Positions 43,809-50,795 of a DNA stretch of 64,000 nucleotides are shown here, in pieces. Below the pieces are notes generated by a model, which was not told the DNA's origin, searched no databases, and was given only the letters and a program-made list of their open reading frames with translations. The stretch covers positions 620,001 to 684,000 of the forward strand of contig CANNCA010000001.1 in the NCBI GenBank assembly GCA_947503005.1. Reading direction: 5' to 3'. A program made the position numbers and the translations under genes. The stretch comes from an uncultured Flavobacteriaceae bacterium (GTDB lineage Bacteria; Bacteroidota; Bacteroidia; Flavobacteriales; Flavobacteriaceae). Position 1 is the first letter of the stretch; each line of letters opens with the position of its first letter.

Positions 43809-45623
43809 ATGGGTTTAGTGACCGCCAAAGAAATAGCCAAAGCGATCAATCTTGACAAGTATGGCTTTCTAGGTACTTTTATTGGTTGGTTTCTAATGAA
43901 GGTCACCAGAATTTCAAGCATCAACAAATTCTACGATACCATAAGACATCTTGACGGAACCGAATATGCAGATGCTATTTTAAAGCACTATGAAATCGAC
44001 TATGAAATTCCTGAAGAAGACTTTAGAAGACTACCAAAGGAAGGGCCGTTTATTACGATTTCAAATCATCCTCTAGGTGCCATAGATGGTATTTTGCTAT
44101 TTAGGCTAATGGCAGAAAAACGGCCTGATTATAAAATTTTGGCTAATTTTCTATTGCAACGTATGGTGCCTTTAGAACCATATATAATACCTGTTAATCC
44201 TTTTGAAAATCGTAAAGATGTCAAAAGTAGTATTGCCGGATTTAAGAGTGCCTTGTCACACTTGAAGGATGGAAAGCCATTGGGTATTTTCCCAGCGGGG
44301 GAAGTTTCTACCTATAGGGACGGAAAACTCATAGTTGACAAGCCATGGGAAGAAGCAGCTCTGAAACTAATTCGTAAAGCGGAAGTTCCTATAGTACCTA
44401 TATATTTTCATGCCAGAAATAGTAAGTTATTCTATCGTTTAGCTAGAATCAGTGGGGTTTTCAGGACTGCAAAAATACCCTCGGAGATCTATTCGCAACG
44501 TAACAGGCCTATAAAAATTAGAATTGGACAACCAATTTCGGTCAAGGCCCAACAAGAACAACAAACCTTGGAAGATTTTACGGAGCTACTCCGTAAAAAA
44601 ACCTATATACTTGCCAATGCCTATGCAAAAGAACGATTGATAGATCAAATACCATCTTCGATAAAGTTGCCGAAATCTCCAAAAAAAATTGCTTCGGCGG
44701 TGCGTACCGAAGTCATTGAAGGTGAAATAGAAAAGTTAACAGAGAAGGATAGAAGGCTATTGCAAAGTAAGAATTACGAAGTCTTTTTAGCACCTGCCAA
44801 TGAGATGCCTTTTACGTTAAAAGAGATTGGCAGACAACGTGAAGTAACGTTTCGTGCGATTGGTGAAGGAACTAATAACTCAATCGACATTGACCGATTC
44901 GATGAGTATTACCACCATATGTTTTTATGGGATAACGAGGCGAAAGTCATAGCCGGTGCCTATCGAATGGGACTGGGGTCTGAGATTTATGCCAAGTACG
45001 GAATCGACGGGTTTTACCTGCAAGACCTCTTTAGATTTGAACCTGAACTTTTTGGTATGATGCAGCAATCTATTGAGATGGGTAGGGCATATATCATCAA
45101 AGAATACCAACAGAAACCGATGCCTTTGTTTCTACTATGGAAGGGAATTGTACATACTACGCTCAGACATCCCGAGCATAAATATTTGATTGGAGGAGTC
45201 AGTATCAGCAATCAGTTTTCAAACTTTTCTAAATCTTTGATGATTGAATTCATGAAAAGTAATTATTGGGATCCCTATGTGGCACAATATGTTCGACCAA
45301 AAAAAGAGTTTAAGGTAAAATTGAAGGATGCGGATAAAGAATTTGTTTTTGATGAAACACAGGCCGATCTGAACAAGTTCGATAAGCTGATCGATGAGGT
45401 TGAACCTGGAAGTTTACGACTGCCGGTTTTAATTAAAAAATACATTAAACAAAATGCTAAGGTAATCGCCTTTAACGTAGATCCCTTATTCAATAATTCA
45501 GTAGATGGATTGATGTATATCAAGATTTCCGACCTTCCCGAAAGTACGGTGAAACCCGTTATGGAAGAATTTCAGGCGGAGCTGGAACGTAAATACTTTG
45601 AGTCACTATCTGCTGATAGGTAG
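43809..45623 (+). CDS. fused lysophospholipid acyltransferase / N-acyltransferase (OlsF-like)
   Basis: The 604-residue protein joins two acyltransferases. The N-terminal PlsC-like domain, about 75-270, has the histidine motif SNHPLGAIDGIL (H-x5-D, one residue longer than the classical H-x4-D), the FPAGEVST motif and IVPIYFHA. The C-terminal half, about 310-510, is a GNAT-like, OlsB-type domain of the ornithine/glycine lipid kind (EVFLAPANE, VIAGAYRMG, LGRAYI-type AMGRAYIIKEYQQKPMPLFLLWKGI). OlsF makes ornithine lipid in two steps: N-acylation of the amino acid, then O-acylation. Flavobacterial relatives make amino-acid lipids important in the envelope. It is convergent with the ars operon. 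Confidence 0.85.
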   Translation: MGLVTAKEIAKAINLDKYGFLGTFIGWFLMKVTRISSINKFYDTIRHLDGTEYADAILKHYEIDYEIPEEDFRRLPKEGPFITISNHPLGAIDGILLFRLMAEKRPDYKILANFLLQRMVPLEPYIIPVNPFENRKDVKSSIAGFKSALSHLKDGKPLGIFPAGEVSTYRDGKLIVDKPWEEAALKLIRKAEVPIVPIYFHARNSKLFYRLARISGVFRTAKIPSEIYSQRNRPIKIRIGQPISVKAQQEQQTLEDFTELLRKKTYILANAYAKERLIDQIPSSIKLPKSPKKIASAVRTEVIEGEIEKLTEKDRRLLQSKNYEVFLAPANEMPFTLKEIGRQREVTFRAIGEGTNNSIDIDRFDEYYHHMFLWDNEAKVIAGAYRMGLGSEIYAKYGIDGFYLQDLFRFEPELFGMMQQSIEMGRAYIIKEYQQKPMPLFLLWKGIVHTTLRHPEHKYLIGGVSISNQFSNFSKSLMIEFMKSNYWDPYVAQYVRPKKEFKVKLKDADKEFVFDETQADLNKFDKLIDEVEPGSLRLPVLIKKYIKQNAKVIAFNVDPLFNNSVDGLMYIKISDLPESTVKPVMEEFQAELERKYFESLSADR

Positions 45624-45636
45624 ATTGTGCTATCAG
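45613..45636. terminator. hairpin between convergent stop codons
   Basis: CTGATAG (45613-45619) and CTATCAG (45630-45636) form a seven-base stem that spans the stop codon of the fused acyltransferase and that of the ArsC-like gene. Short T-rich flanks suggest weak two-way termination. Confidence 0.45.
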
Positions 45637-46259
45637 TTTAAGGCCTTGGTAAAAACATACAACAACTCCGTTGCGATTTGCACACTCCTTTCAAAATATT
45701 TGTCGGCTTGTTGAGGTGTGCCATCAAAAGCTTTTGGGTCTTCATAGGTAATGGGAAAACGACCATCTGCACCTGACACCAAAGGACATTCTTTGTCAGC
45801 AGAAGAACAGGTCATAATCGCGGCAAAATTTGATTGAGGATTAAATTGATTGTCAAAGGTTTTTGAAAAACCTCTTACCGGATGTGAATTTGAAGCATAC
45901 TTTATAGCATAGACTGGGTTTTTGGTCGTAGAGAGTTGATTTATTTCAAAACCACACTTTCTTAAAGTTTCAACTGCCATAGGAAACATGGCGGTAGCCT
46001 CTGTTCCCCCTGAGTAACAATTCATATTTTCAATATCTAAATAATATGCTATCGCTTGAGCCCAGACTTGAGATAAGTGGCTCCTCCTCGAATTATGTGT
46101 GCAAATGAAGTTTAGCGCTATTGATTCTTCATTTGTCAACTTGGTTTTTAAGTAATCGATTAATGGTCTCAGTACCACCTTGCGTTCTTTAGGAATTGTA
46201 GCGGTATCCAAAGCTTTTATCTGTACCTCAATTTTTGAAAATAGTCGTGTTTTTTTCAT
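45633..46259 (-). CDS. ArsC-like low-molecular-weight phosphatase (arsenate reductase type)
   Basis: The 208-residue LMW protein tyrosine phosphatase-fold protein has the active-site loop CTHNSRRS at 53-60 (C-x5-R-S). A second cysteine pair, C151 and C158 (CSSADKEC), stands in the position of the thioredoxin-linked ArsC redox pair (C82/C89 in the Staphylococcus enzyme). It is therefore a thioredoxin-coupled arsenate reductase candidate rather than a pure phosphatase. About 40 extra N-terminal residues precede the core. It is the last gene of an operon starting with ArsR. Reduction of arsenate to arsenite is inferred from cysteines plus context. Confidence 0.85.
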   Translation of the reverse strand: MKKTRLFSKIEVQIKALDTATIPKERKVVLRPLIDYLKTKLTNEESIALNFICTHNSRRSHLSQVWAQAIAYYLDIENMNCYSGGTEATAMFPMAVETLRKCGFEINQLSTTKNPVYAIKYASNSHPVRGFSKTFDNQFNPQSNFAAIMTCSSADKECPLVSGADGRFPITYEDPKAFDGTPQQADKYFERSVQIATELLYVFTKALN

Positions 46260-46265
46260 GGATGC

Positions 46266-46772
46266 TTATAGACCAACAATTTTACTTCTTCTTTCAAAAA
46301 GGAGATTATCTTTCCATTCCCCGTTTAATTTGCCTACCCTTTCTCGTTTTCCAATATATCGAAATCCTACTTTTTTATGGAGTTCGATGCTCCCTGTATT
46401 TTCTGGAAAAATTCCTGATTGGATCGTCCAAAGTCCTTCTGCTTCACTTTCTTTTATCAAAGCGTCCATTAAAATTCGTCCCGCTCCTTTGCCCCGACTT
46501 TCTTTCCCCACGTAGATACTCACTTCTCCTATTCCGCCATAAACACAACGACTTGAAACTGGTGATAATGCCGCCCAGCCTAATATCTTTTCATTTTCGG
46601 TTGCTACAAGTCGGCAAGAGTTCATATGGGCAGAATCCCAAGCGTCATATGTTGGAACGTCAGTCTCGAAGGTAGCAAAACCAGTGGCAATTCCTTCGGC
46701 ATAGATTATTGAAACAGCTTGCCAGTCAGATGCTACCATAGGTCTTACAGTAATTGAGTTTACTTCGTTCAT
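46266..46772 (-). CDS. PAT/ArsN1-type N-acetyltransferase in the ars operon
   Basis: The 168-residue GNAT protein has the phosphinothricin acetyltransferase pattern: IYAEGIATGFATFETDVP near 23-41, VSIYVGKESRGKGAGRILMD near 84-103 (acetyl-CoA motif) and NTGSIELHKKVGF near 125-137. Members in ars operons (ArsN1) acetylate the amino group of arsinothricin or phosphinothricin and give resistance. It starts directly after the membrane-protein stop and ends six bases before the ArsC-like gene. The ars placement favours an organoarsenical or methionine sulfoximine-like substrate. Confidence 0.85.
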   Translation of the reverse strand: MNEVNSITVRPMVASDWQAVSIIYAEGIATGFATFETDVPTYDAWDSAHMNSCRLVATENEKILGWAALSPVSSRCVYGGIGEVSIYVGKESRGKGAGRILMDALIKESEAEGLWTIQSGIFPENTGSIELHKKVGFRYIGKRERVGKLNGEWKDNLLFERRSKIVGL

Positions 46773-47345
46773 TTAACAACAGGTAATTTTAGCTCGTTGG
46801 GTGTTCCAAATGGCTTGAGGTCGCTTGAGCATCAACAGAAAATGTAAAACGCCTAGAACAACAGCGCCGGGAATAACATTTACGCTGACGAAAGTGAATA
46901 GCTCCTTTGCGACCGAGTCGGTAAAAGCGTTAACAAACACCAAACCGGATTCGGTTATTTTTATCTTAAGGGCCAAAACCAGTACAATTGCTGAAAAGTG
47001 AAACGCATTTGAAAAGAGATGGATAATATATTCCCATCTAGGCAGACCGCCCATAAAACTGCGACTTTCCTTTTCAGAATAGGCATCAATTGCCAAAACT
47101 ATTAAATCAAGAAGTACTAGCCCAAGGCCAGCTAAAAATATGAAAAAGTTGGTCTCGTTGATAAATAAGGCCCAAACAATCAAAGGAAAAAGCACAGCCC
47201 TCGCCGTATGTGTTTTATGTTCAAAAACACTCTCCACATGATTGAAAAGACCGTATTTGAAAATATGCAGATAAAAACCATCATAGGTGGCAAGTATCAT
47301 AAATAATACAAGGCAGAAAGTGGCCAAAACAAATATAATTTCCAT
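46773..47345 (-). CDS. unrecognised membrane protein with C-terminal Cys-Cys in the ars operon
   Basis: The 190-residue protein has five or so hydrophobic segments (about 1-18, 45-62, 68-86, 108-126, 150-172). A histidine-rich region follows the first helix (YLHIFKYGLFNHVESVF then EHKTHTAR), reminiscent of a metal or haem site, and the product ends in TCC. I do not recognise the family. It sits between DUF6428 and the ArsN1-like gene, where other flavobacterial ars operons often carry an arsenite efflux pump (ArsB or Acr3); it is too short and different to be either. Transport, sensing or a membrane oxidoreductase role are all possible. Confidence 0.72.
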   Translation of the reverse strand: MEIIFVLATFCLVLFMILATYDGFYLHIFKYGLFNHVESVFEHKTHTARAVLFPLIVWALFINETNFFIFLAGLGLVLLDLIVLAIDAYSEKESRSFMGGLPRWEYIIHLFSNAFHFSAIVLVLALKIKITESGLVFVNAFTDSVAKELFTFVSVNVIPGAVVLGVLHFLLMLKRPQAIWNTQRAKITCC

Positions 47346-47371
47346 TGGTTGGATTTTTTAATTAAAGAATA

Positions 47372-47860
47372 TTAACAACAACCACTGCCGGGAGTACAGC
47401 AGGCCTCTTCTTTTGATTCTGTTTCTATTGGTACTCCGCAAGTCTCACGCGCCTTGCAATCAGTCTGTTCAACACCCAATTTTAAAACCAGCTGATTGTC
47501 ATTGAACATAAAATCGTTTACAAACAATTGAGCGGTATGAAAGTTTGGGTTGCTATACTCAAACTTTACTTCGACCTCTTTTTCCATGGGTTTGATCCTG
47601 TCAACCTTGTTTAAAATGCCCAAGGCCTTGTAGGCCGACATGTATTCTTCTTTTTCATGTTCATTGGGGCTTTCCCAAAGTTGTATTATTGTTTCTTTCC
47701 AGAAATCTACACCTGCACCACAGTCCACCGAATCAACTGTAATGTTTTTTATTTCTGTGATATGATAGTTGGCTCCTACGAACTGCCCTTCTTTATACTC
47801 AAAAAGTAGACTTTTGTTAGGATGCTCTTTTAATAAATTTAGAAATTCATTTGTTTTCAT
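47372..47860 (-). CDS. DUF6428 family protein, Cys-rich tail, in the ars operon
   Basis: The product is 162 residues from MKTNEFLNLL; an earlier in-frame start overlaps arsR. It is a cytoplasmic protein with an alpha/beta core. The C-terminus is Cys-rich, with C135, C141, C154-C155 and C161-C162 (EEACCTPGSGCC). It matches the DUF6428 proteins that accompany arsR and arsC in Bacteroidota. The paired cysteines suggest binding of arsenite or another soft metal, perhaps as a buffer or chaperone. No enzymatic motif is visible. The gene begins 10 bases after the arsR stop. Confidence 0.8.
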   Translation of the reverse strand: MKTNEFLNLLKEHPNKSLLFEYKEGQFVGANYHITEIKNITVDSVDCGAGVDFWKETIIQLWESPNEHEKEEYMSAYKALGILNKVDRIKPMEKEVEVKFEYSNPNFHTAQLFVNDFMFNDNQLVLKLGVEQTDCKARETCGVPIETESKEEACCTPGSGCC

Positions 47861-47870
47861 AATCAAAATA

Positions 47871-48194
47871 TTAGCAACAATTAAACTTTGTTTTATCAAA
47901 AAAGGAATTCAGTATTACCTGTACTTTTTTCCATTTTTTGAGATTAATACAGTAGCAGACTTTTTTACCCTCTATTTCACCTTCAATTAAATCGATACTT
48001 TTTAACTCTTTCAAATGTTGTGAAATAGTGGGTTGTGCAAGACCAATTTCGTCAACAATATCATTACATATACATGATTTTTGACTGCTGATGTATTGCA
48101 GAATTGCAATACGGGCAGGATTGGAAAGCACCTTAAAGATGATAGCCAATTCATTCTGTTTGTCATTGAAAATCTGTGTTTTGGTTACGCCCAT
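47871..48194 (-). CDS. arsR: ArsR-family transcriptional repressor
   Basis: This 107-residue winged-helix regulator is started at MGVTKTQIFND; a 31-codon upstream extension would run over the promoter. LSNPARIAILQYI (23-35), the metal-site CxC of C41 and C43 (KSCICND, at the ELCVCDL position) and QPTISQHLKELKSIDLIEG (54-72) identify ArsR. A second CxC, C80 and C82, and the terminal C106-C107 add thiols beyond the usual site. As(III) binding should release it from DNA. It heads an operon of five genes. A perfect 12-base palindrome lies 11 bases upstream of the ATG. Confidence 0.93.
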   Translation of the reverse strand: MGVTKTQIFNDKQNELAIIFKVLSNPARIAILQYISSQKSCICNDIVDEIGLAQPTISQHLKELKSIDLIEGEIEGKKVCYCINLKKWKKVQVILNSFFDKTKFNCC

Positions 48195-48205
48195 AACATA
48201 TTTAT

Positions 48206-48217
48206 ATATTGCAATAT
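48206..48217 (-). promoter_or_regulatory. putative ArsR operator (perfect palindrome)
   Basis: ATATTGCAATAT is a perfect 12-base palindrome 11 bases before the arsR start. On the minus strand it overlaps TAATATTG, a one-mismatch -7 element. A repressor bound here would block RNA polymerase, consistent with autoregulation of the ars operon. Confidence 0.5.
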
Positions 48218-48235
48218 TACGATAATAAAATGTAA

Positions 48236-48265
48236 TAAAAAAAGCCAGAAGCGTAAAATCTGGCT
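48236..48265 (-). terminator. terminator after the TM2-domain gene
   Basis: On the minus strand AGCCAGA (stem 48259-48265 with 48243-48249) is followed by TTTTTTT. It lies between the stop of the TM2-domain gene and the arsR promoter, isolating the two transcripts. Confidence 0.8.
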
Positions 48266-48277
48266 TTTCTAGTTTTT

Positions 48278-48832
48278 TTAGAACCAAGGTTTTTTACCTA
48301 CTTGATATGTATTGTAGAACTCTTCATCTGATTTGGTCAAATATATAATGCCTTCTATTAATCCGACAATACCTGTTGCCATTAAGATAAAACTGCCCAC
48401 GACAAAGCAAAGTGTAATATATCCTACTATTGAAGCTCCCAATAATATGAATCCTTCTTTTTGATATCCTAAGATAAATTTATGAACACCTAACGAACCC
48501 AATATAATTGCAAGAATTCCTGCTAACATTTTTTTATTTTCTCCTCCAGCACCACTAAAAGCCTCTTTCGCATTTTCAGTGAATTCATTAGCCGTTTTTT
48601 TGGCTTCATCGGCAAAGTCACTAGCAGCCTCTTTGGCGTCTTCGGCGAATTCTTTGGTAGCTTCTTTGGCATCCTCAAATTTTTCGCTTGCTTTTTCACC
48701 TAATTCACTTGCGGTTTCTTTTGCACTATCTAAGGCGTCACTGGCTTTATCGCCTAAATTTTCAGCCCCCTCTTTCGCATTTTCCATGGCGTCGTCAGCC
48801 ATATCACCTAAATCTTTATTTTCTTCTGACAT
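48278..48832 (-). CDS. TM2-domain membrane protein with LEA/apolipoprotein-like helix
   Basis: The 184-residue protein has two parts. Residues 5-92 are a highly charged, Ala/Lys/Glu-rich amphipathic helix with an 11-residue rhythm (KASDALDSAKE, KASEKFEDAKE, then AEDAKEAASDF), like group 3 LEA proteins. Residues 102-175 are a TM2 domain: two hydrophobic helices with LGSLGVHKFILG and a polar turn before the second (MATGIVGLIEG). TM2 proteins have no agreed role; the LEA-like region suggests surface binding to membranes or protection under desiccation or osmotic stress. It has its own strong terminator. Confidence 0.82.
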   Translation of the reverse strand: MSEENKDLGDMADDAMENAKEGAENLGDKASDALDSAKETASELGEKASEKFEDAKEATKEFAEDAKEAASDFADEAKKTANEFTENAKEAFSGAGGENKKMLAGILAIILGSLGVHKFILGYQKEGFILLGASIVGYITLCFVVGSFILMATGIVGLIEGIIYLTKSDEEFYNTYQVGKKPWF

Positions 48833-48884
48833 ATTGTTTCCATTTGTTGGTTATACGGTGTTAAATGTAACAAATAATCACATA

Positions 48885-49268
48885 TTAAAGAAACGCCTTA
48901 TCGATGGGTTCCCAAAGTTCAAGTTTATTACCTTCGGGATCAAGAACCCACCCGAATTTACCATATTCATACTCCTCGATGTCACCTACAACAGTCACGC
49001 CTTCCTCTTTTAAAACCTTTAAAAGTTCTACAAGATTGTCAACTCGAAAATTCATCATGAATTGTTTTTTGCTTGGTTCGAAGTATTTGGTGTCTTCATT
49101 CATTGGGCTCCATTGGGTAGAGCAATCATTCCCTTCCTTATCTTTCCACCAAAATGTCCACCCGTATTGATCGGTTGGTATACCCAAGCGTTCTTTATAC
49201 CACTTTTTGATTTCATCAGGGTTTTCAGTTTTGAAGAAAAACCCACCAAGACCAGTTACTCTTTTCAT
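48885..49268 (-). CDS. VOC-family (glyoxalase-like) protein
   Basis: The 127-residue protein has the paired beta-alpha-beta-beta-beta modules of the vicinal-oxygen-chelate fold: an N-terminal GLGGFFFKTENPDEIKKWY and C-terminal YGKFGWVLDPEGNKLELWEP. Candidate metal ligands are His or Glu at the strand ends, such as the final E in LELWEP. The family includes glyoxalase I, dioxygenases and antibiotic-binding proteins, so the reaction cannot be assigned. It is followed by a REP-like hairpin and the DUF1801 gene. A stand-alone detoxification role is plausible but not shown. Confidence 0.88.
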   Translation of the reverse strand: MKRVTGLGGFFFKTENPDEIKKWYKERLGIPTDQYGWTFWWKDKEGNDCSTQWSPMNEDTKYFEPSKKQFMMNFRVDNLVELLKVLKEEGVTVVGDIEEYEYGKFGWVLDPEGNKLELWEPIDKAFL

Positions 49269-49287
49269 AAGCAGTTATTTTTATTTC

Positions 49288-49307
49288 ATTCCCGAGAAGT
49301 CGGGAAT
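49288..49307. repeat. REP-like hairpin between VOC and DUF1801 genes
   Basis: ATTCCCGA and TCGGGAAT form a perfect eight-base stem around GAAG, inside TTTCATTCCCG...CGGGAATCTT. The same context recurs at 55968-55987 with stem ATTCCCGC/GCGGGAAT. It may also act as a terminator for the upstream genes. Confidence 0.6.
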
Positions 49308-49310
49308 CTT

Positions 49311-49769
49311 TTATTTCGTTTTCACGTTCTTCTCATAAATTGCAATCCATTCCGCAACGGTCATTTTGCGGCAGAGATCACCTATAAGTTCATATGGTAC
49401 GTTTTCCATCTTTTTGAAGCGCACACAACTTTTGCCCATATCCAATTTGGTCTTTACATATTTTGGATATTCCGTTACAAACCAATCGTGCAACTTTGTA
49501 TCTGCATAGATACCCGAATGATACAAGGCTACAAAATTCTTTTGGGAGGCGATGCTCATAAATGGTAAGGGAAGTTTCGTGTCACAATGATATCCATCTG
49601 GATAAATTGAATGAGGTACTACCCACCCTATCATACCATAACTCATTTGTTCTTGAAACCCTTTGGGGATGTTTTTTGAAATAACTTGACGCAATTTGAT
49701 GATTACAGGTTGTCTTTCTTCAGGTAGCTGTTTTATGTACTCTTCAGGTGAATTCGCTTTGTAATGCAT
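49311..49769 (-). CDS. DUF1801 domain protein
   Basis: The 152-residue protein starts SPEEYIKQLPEERQPVIIKLRQVI, the typical DUF1801 (YdhG-like) opening. A central QEMSYGMIGWVVPHSIYP-type stretch and the ASQKNFVALYHSGIY segment follow, with the C-terminal MGKSCVRFKKMENVPYELIGDL. The fold resembles frataxin/CyaY, but iron-binding acidic ridges are not obvious. The function is unknown. It begins five bases after the DUF4199 stop, so the two probably share a transcript. A hairpin follows its stop. Confidence 0.88.
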   Translation of the reverse strand: MHYKANSPEEYIKQLPEERQPVIIKLRQVISKNIPKGFQEQMSYGMIGWVVPHSIYPDGYHCDTKLPLPFMSIASQKNFVALYHSGIYADTKLHDWFVTEYPKYVKTKLDMGKSCVRFKKMENVPYELIGDLCRKMTVAEWIAIYEKNVKTK

Positions 49770-49774
49770 GATTT

Positions 49775-50281
49775 TTATTTTTTACGTTGAAGTAGTAATG
49801 CTGAAAGCAATGAAATTATAAAACCTATTATAAAAACCATCATTGACATAATGAAAAAATGCATGAATGGGTTCATGAACATTTCTTTTTCGGATTGTAA
49901 GGCAGCTTTTCTAAGCTCAAATTCTTTCGCGGGCAGTGACTTGGCTTGTTCGAGCATACCATCGTAATATTCGGTCATGAAACCTGGGTTTACAAATTTT
50001 ACATAAATTATATCTAATATTCCGAAGGCTAAAGCTACTATGAGGCTGATTAAGATGCCTATTTGCAGGGCTTTGACGAATGATACCATTCCATTGTTTT
50101 CTCGATCGCGAAAATGTTTAATTCCAAAAAAAACAAAGAGCAATGACACTACCATTGACGAATAGCCGATTACTTCTCCCATTTTGTCGTCAACGACATC
50201 AACTAGAGACCAAATCAATAAGGATAGGAGGCATATGGTTGTAACTCCATAAAGTCCGAAACGTAGTATTGTCTTTTTCAT
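49775..50281 (-). CDS. DUF4199 membrane protein
   Basis: The 168-residue protein has four membrane helices (about 8-28, 40-58, 72-94, 140-163). A polar loop of about 45 residues holds the QAKSLPAKEFELRK stretch between helices three and four. This layout and the FVKALQIGILISLIVALAFGILDIIY segment match DUF4199 of Bacteroidota. The function is unknown. It is followed five bases later by DUF1801. Upstream are a -7 element and two direct repeats, next to a membrane LuxR-type regulator gene that could control it. Confidence 0.86.
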   Translation of the reverse strand: MKKTILRFGLYGVTTICLLSLLIWSLVDVVDDKMGEVIGYSSMVVSLLFVFFGIKHFRDRENNGMVSFVKALQIGILISLIVALAFGILDIIYVKFVNPGFMTEYYDGMLEQAKSLPAKEFELRKAALQSEKEMFMNPFMHFFIMSMMVFIIGFIISLLSALLLQRKK

Positions 50282-50306
50282 TTTTATAAGTTTAGGTGAT
50301 TTGAGT

Positions 50307-50314
50307 CAAATATA
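50307..50314 (-). promoter_or_regulatory. putative -7 element of the DUF4199 gene
   Basis: On the minus strand this reads TATATTTG, an exact TANNTTTG match, 25 bases before the ATG. There is no TTG at -33; instead an operator-like repeat lies just upstream, as expected for a promoter that needs an activator. Confidence 0.5.
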
Positions 50315-50339
50315 TTTTTGTCTACGTAAATCCGTCTCA

Positions 50340-50371
50340 TACTAAAGTACCAAAATGACGGTACTAAAGTA
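50340..50371 (-). promoter_or_regulatory. paired direct repeat, candidate LuxR-type activator site
   Basis: TACTTTAGTA (minus-strand reading) occurs twice, at 50340-50349 and 50362-50371, 22 bases apart or about two helical turns. Each unit is itself nearly palindromic, and GTACC/GGTAC between them forms an inverted pair. They lie about 40-70 bases upstream of the predicted transcription start of DUF4199, where class I activators bind. Confidence 0.5.
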
Positions 50372-50375
50372 TATT

Positions 50376-50786
50376 TCATAGTATATGCATCTCTTTGGCA
50401 ATCTGAATGGCTTGCGTACGTCTTTTGGCATTTAGCTTTAACAAAATATTCGAAACATGTGTTTTTATAGTGCTTTCAGATAGAAATAGCTTGTCACCAA
50501 TTTCTTTGTTCGATAAACCTAAGGAGATTTCTTTAAGTACTTCGTATTCTCTATCACTCAAATCTAAAGCTTTGACTTTAGTGAGGTCAATTTCACGCTC
50601 AGGCAATCTTTCTTGATGAAGGCTTCGTTTATTTAGGTAGACACCAATTATAAAAAAGACAATTGCGACGATGGCTATGACCAACTCGATTTTTAAATCG
50701 CCGCTAACAAAAGCGTATTTGCTTATCTGAAAAAGCACCAATAAAGACAGAATAAGCAGACCAAAGGTGATTACCGTTTTTTTCAC
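50376..50786 (-). CDS. membrane-tethered LuxR-type transcription regulator
   Basis: The 136-residue protein has two N-terminal membrane helices (about 5-25 and 33-52), a short basic linker, and a C-terminal LuxR/NarL-type helix-turn-helix from about 72 to 135 (LSDREYEVLKEISLGLSNKEIG then LFLSESTIKTHVSNILLKLN). No receiver domain is present, so it is a one-component regulator tied to the membrane. It is last in a cupin, dehydrogenase, regulator run (9-base gap) and directly upstream of the DUF4199 gene, whose promoter carries a paired repeat. Regulation of DUF4199 and itself is a reasonable inference. Confidence 0.88.
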   Translation of the reverse strand: MKKTVITFGLLILSLLVLFQISKYAFVSGDLKIELVIAIVAIVFFIIGVYLNKRSLHQERLPEREIDLTKVKALDLSDREYEVLKEISLGLSNKEIGDKLFLSESTIKTHVSNILLKLNAKRRTQAIQIAKEMHIL

Positions 50787-50795
50787 CTTTTAAAG

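Noticed and set aside
48195-48287. 31-codon extension of ArsR
   Set aside because: It would translate the palindromic operator, the promoter and the terminator hairpin of the next gene; the ATG at 48194 fits the family length.
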